The position numbers and the translations under genes were made by a program. From assembly GCF_052857255.1 (NCBI RefSeq), contig NC_135506.1:75845056-75909055 (forward strand): 64,000 nucleotides of DNA. Direction: 5' to 3'. Positions 62,630-64,000 of this stretch are shown in pieces (position 1 is the first letter of the stretch; each line of letters starts with the position of its first letter). The stretch comes from Amblyomma americanum (Eukaryota; Arthropoda; Arachnida; Ixodida; Ixodidae). The notes under the pieces were generated by a model. The model made no database searches. It saw only the letters and a program-made list of their open reading frames with translations, and was not told where the DNA came from.

Positions 62630-63509
62630 ATCTGATTGTGGTGTAGCAATTGTTATTTCTTTCACAGTTTGCGAGATCTCATCAAAAATGTAGCGCCTGG
62701 GACCGATATGCAAGGTTTTGTAGCGTAGGGCAAATTTGTCGGAATTAGCTTTAGCAAAGGTGACTAGCTGCTTGCGGACGCTACGAACTCTGTGGGAGAA
62801 GTCTTCGCCGACACTGAATTTCGTTCCTTTAAATTTGCGGCCGTTAGAGAGTATTGTGTCTTTTATTTTGTACGAAATAAATTTGACTATTATTGGTCGA
62901 GAGCGGTTGGGTTCATGGCGGCCGAGTCGGTGGGCACGTTCTACATCCTCAGGATGAATGCTTAAGCTCAAGTGTTGAGCGCATGCAGTGACGAATGACC
63001 TCTCCCTCAGAGTCCGTAAACGTTTCGGAGGGGTTAGAATCCGAAATTCCATAAAATATGAGGTTGTTACGGCGAGATCTATTTTCACTATCGTCAATGC
63101 GGGCCTCAAGGGTTTCAATCTGACGAGATAGCCGAGTATTTTCAGATTTTATAATTTCTAACTCAGATTTTATGGCTGTCATGGCTTCCAAATGTGTCTC
63201 AAGATCGGTCATGCGCTTACTTAAACCAGCTATAGCACCGTCAGTGGATATAAGCTGGTTTTTGAGACCTTGCACTTCGGAGATTAGTTGAGTTTGACCG
63301 GCGGATAACTTTTTTAGTTCTGCGAGTACAGCCTCGAGATTGTTAGGTCCTGGGTTAGTTTCAATATCGCCTGCCAAGATCAGCAAGCAGCGAACAACAT
63401 GAGCGCATTCAAGCACAAGAAAAATGCAGCATTGCGGGCTCGGAAGCTGCACTAGGAAATAATTGCTACTTCTTTTAGCATACAAGGAATGCGGATAACT
63501 AACCTGCAT
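62627..63509 (-). pseudogene. LINE ORF1 with 2A leader, coiled coil and L1-type RNA-binding domains; one frameshift
   Basis: Nucleic-acid chaperone/RNA-binding protein of the element. From the ATG at 63509 there is a 55-residue leader with a hydrophobic run ('QCCIFLVLE', 'VVRCLLILAG') ending in the 2A-like GDIETNPGP. A coiled coil follows (about 'LEAVLAELKKLSAGQTQLIS' through 'LSRQIETLEARIDDSEN'), then an RRM-like start 'RRNNLIFYGISDSN'. After a one-base loss near 63000 the other frame continues 'VTACAQHLSLSIHPEDVERA', 'SRPIIVKFISYKIKDTIL' and 'FALRYKTLHIGPRRYIFDE', which resembles the L1 ORF1p (Transposase_22) C-terminal domain. It ends at UAG 62627. The shift site has no slippery heptamer, so I treat it as a mutation of this copy. 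Confidence 0.75.
63345..63371 (-). other. 2A-like ribosome-skipping motif in LINE ORF1
   Basis: Codons GGC GAT ATT GAA ACT AAC CCA GGA CCT encode G-D-I-E-T-N-P-G-P, matching D(V/I)ExNPG-P exactly. In known 2A peptides the ribosome skips the bond between the last Gly and Pro, releasing the upstream peptide while translation continues. 2A-like peptides are documented in several CR1-type and trypanosome LINEs. Activity here is not tested. Confidence 0.85.
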
Positions 63510-64000
63510 GATGTAGACAAACGGATTAGTGGTGTGCACGCTTGCACAGCCACCGAGCCCACAAAGCGGCGAAGGCGGTCGATCGCTGCTTATATATCCC
63601 GTGGCTGATGTTGCTGGTGATGAGGCTTTCCAGGATGGGCCGGGGAAATGGTATCCAGGGGGAGGCGCTGCCGGGCATGATGAAGTGATGACGTCGGGTT
63701 GGGGCCATGCGAAGATGCGATCGTCACTGCAGTAAACTGCAGTGGATGACGTGCTTGCTGGGGGAAGGGCCAACAACGCCGGAAGCAGGGCATTAGCGAC
63801 GAAGGCGAACACCTGCAACTCACAAACCACTGGCACAACTCTGTTCTGATGAGCATCGACGGGGCACGTGACAGTATTGCGCGGCCGCGCGAGGTCTACA
63901 GTCTGTAATTTGCAGAGCCACATTGCTACGCGTGTGTACGACAGAGACACAAGGTTAGTTCACATGTGGAATCGTGTCTGCCATCTTCACCTTCGCAGTT
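63510..64000 (-). other. LINE 5' region
   Basis: The ORF1 frame is open upstream to 63950, including an ATG at 63923, but the predicted peptide is low in domain signal and Pro/Ser-rich, so I treat it as 5' UTR with start at 63509. An N-terminal extension cannot be excluded. G+C is high, possibly reflecting an internal promoter. Confidence 0.4.

Larger units (their letters stand above)
59708..64000 (-). mobile_element. CR1/L2-like non-LTR retrotransposon (LINE), nearly complete
   Basis: Order on the minus strand: 5' region (64000-63510), ORF1 with a 2A-like leader, ORF2 with AP-endonuclease and reverse transcriptase, a short 3' UTR, and a terminal microsatellite-like (ATGAA)n at 59708-59730. 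No RNase H domain, as expected for CR1/L2/Rex relatives. The 5' end may lie just outside the window. ORF2 is fully open and ORF1 carries one apparent single-base deletion, so this insertion is relatively young. Confidence 0.85.

Noticed and set aside
62949..63010. Programmed -1 frameshift in LINE ORF1
   Set aside because: No X XXY YYZ heptamer or obvious downstream structure at the shift; a one-base deletion in GAGGGAGAGG is simpler.
63510..63950. N-terminal extension of LINE ORF1
   Set aside because: Open frame but Pro/Ser-rich without domain signal; the ATG at 63509 gives a leader length typical of 2A-bearing LINE ORF1 proteins.

Overview
The window looks like nuclear DNA of an animal, most likely a hard (metastriate) tick. 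The main reason is seven copies or fragments of a tRNA-derived SINE whose body (gene-like box A and box B head, then a conserved tail ending near 'TTTGGGACGTTAAAC') matches what I know as the tick Ruka-type SINE. Split genes with long introns, pogo/Tigger, hAT, Mutator-like, Helitron-like and LINE remnants, and a CpG-rich TATA-less promoter fit an arthropod genome. There are no operons, ribosome binding sites, CRISPR arrays or bacterial genes.

Layout. 1-9.4 kb: layered DNA-transposon fossils (a palindromic MITE, a pogo/Tigger transposase pseudogene, a Mutator-like transposase pseudogene, and a Tigger-type element with an internally deleted pogo element nested in it). 9.56-24.9 kb: four exons of a DEAH-box RNA helicase of the DHX30/DHX36 group on the + strand. 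The splice junctions of the first three join in frame, but the locus is decayed (motif I Thr to Met, frameshift before motif III, a TGA). Its introns hold a 2.3-kb hAT element with a perfect 8-bp target duplication, a foldback hairpin, SINEs and a 1.6-kb Helitron-like unit carrying an unrecognised ORF. 25-27.2 kb: SINEs, a MITE and a second Tigger transposase fragment. 27.2-51.3 kb: AT-rich, gene-poor DNA with one C2H2 zinc-finger exon (32.8-33.3 kb), a diverged duplicated segment (about 31.9 and 43.7 kb), a possible Penelope-like/hammerhead remnant, a MITE, an inverted 'ACTGGTTCC' array and a LINE RNase H fragment. 51.3-57.2 kb: the one clearly intact host gene, a 1,966-residue protein with about 31 C2H2 fingers in one uninterrupted frame on the minus strand, with a candidate 5' exon and an ETS/YY1 CpG promoter at 57.2-59.2 kb. 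59.7-64 kb: a near full-length CR1/L2-like LINE on the minus strand.

The most interesting object is that LINE. Its ORF1 leader ends in a canonical 2A-like motif (GDIETNPGP). ORF1 then ends in UAG followed by CAA UCA, an exact match to the UAG-CARYYA readthrough context. ORF2 (endonuclease plus reverse transcriptase) continues in the same frame and has no AUG until well inside the endonuclease domain. This suggests an element that uses two translational recoding events, ribosome skipping at 2A and stop-codon readthrough, to make its proteins. The second strong oddity is the Helitron-like unit at 17.56-19.15 kb, with inverted ends, a duplicated CRE/TATA promoter and an orphan ORF broken by a 34-bp duplication.

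Limits: exon calls, family names and element ends come from reading the sequence by eye. No database search, splice model or alignment was run.
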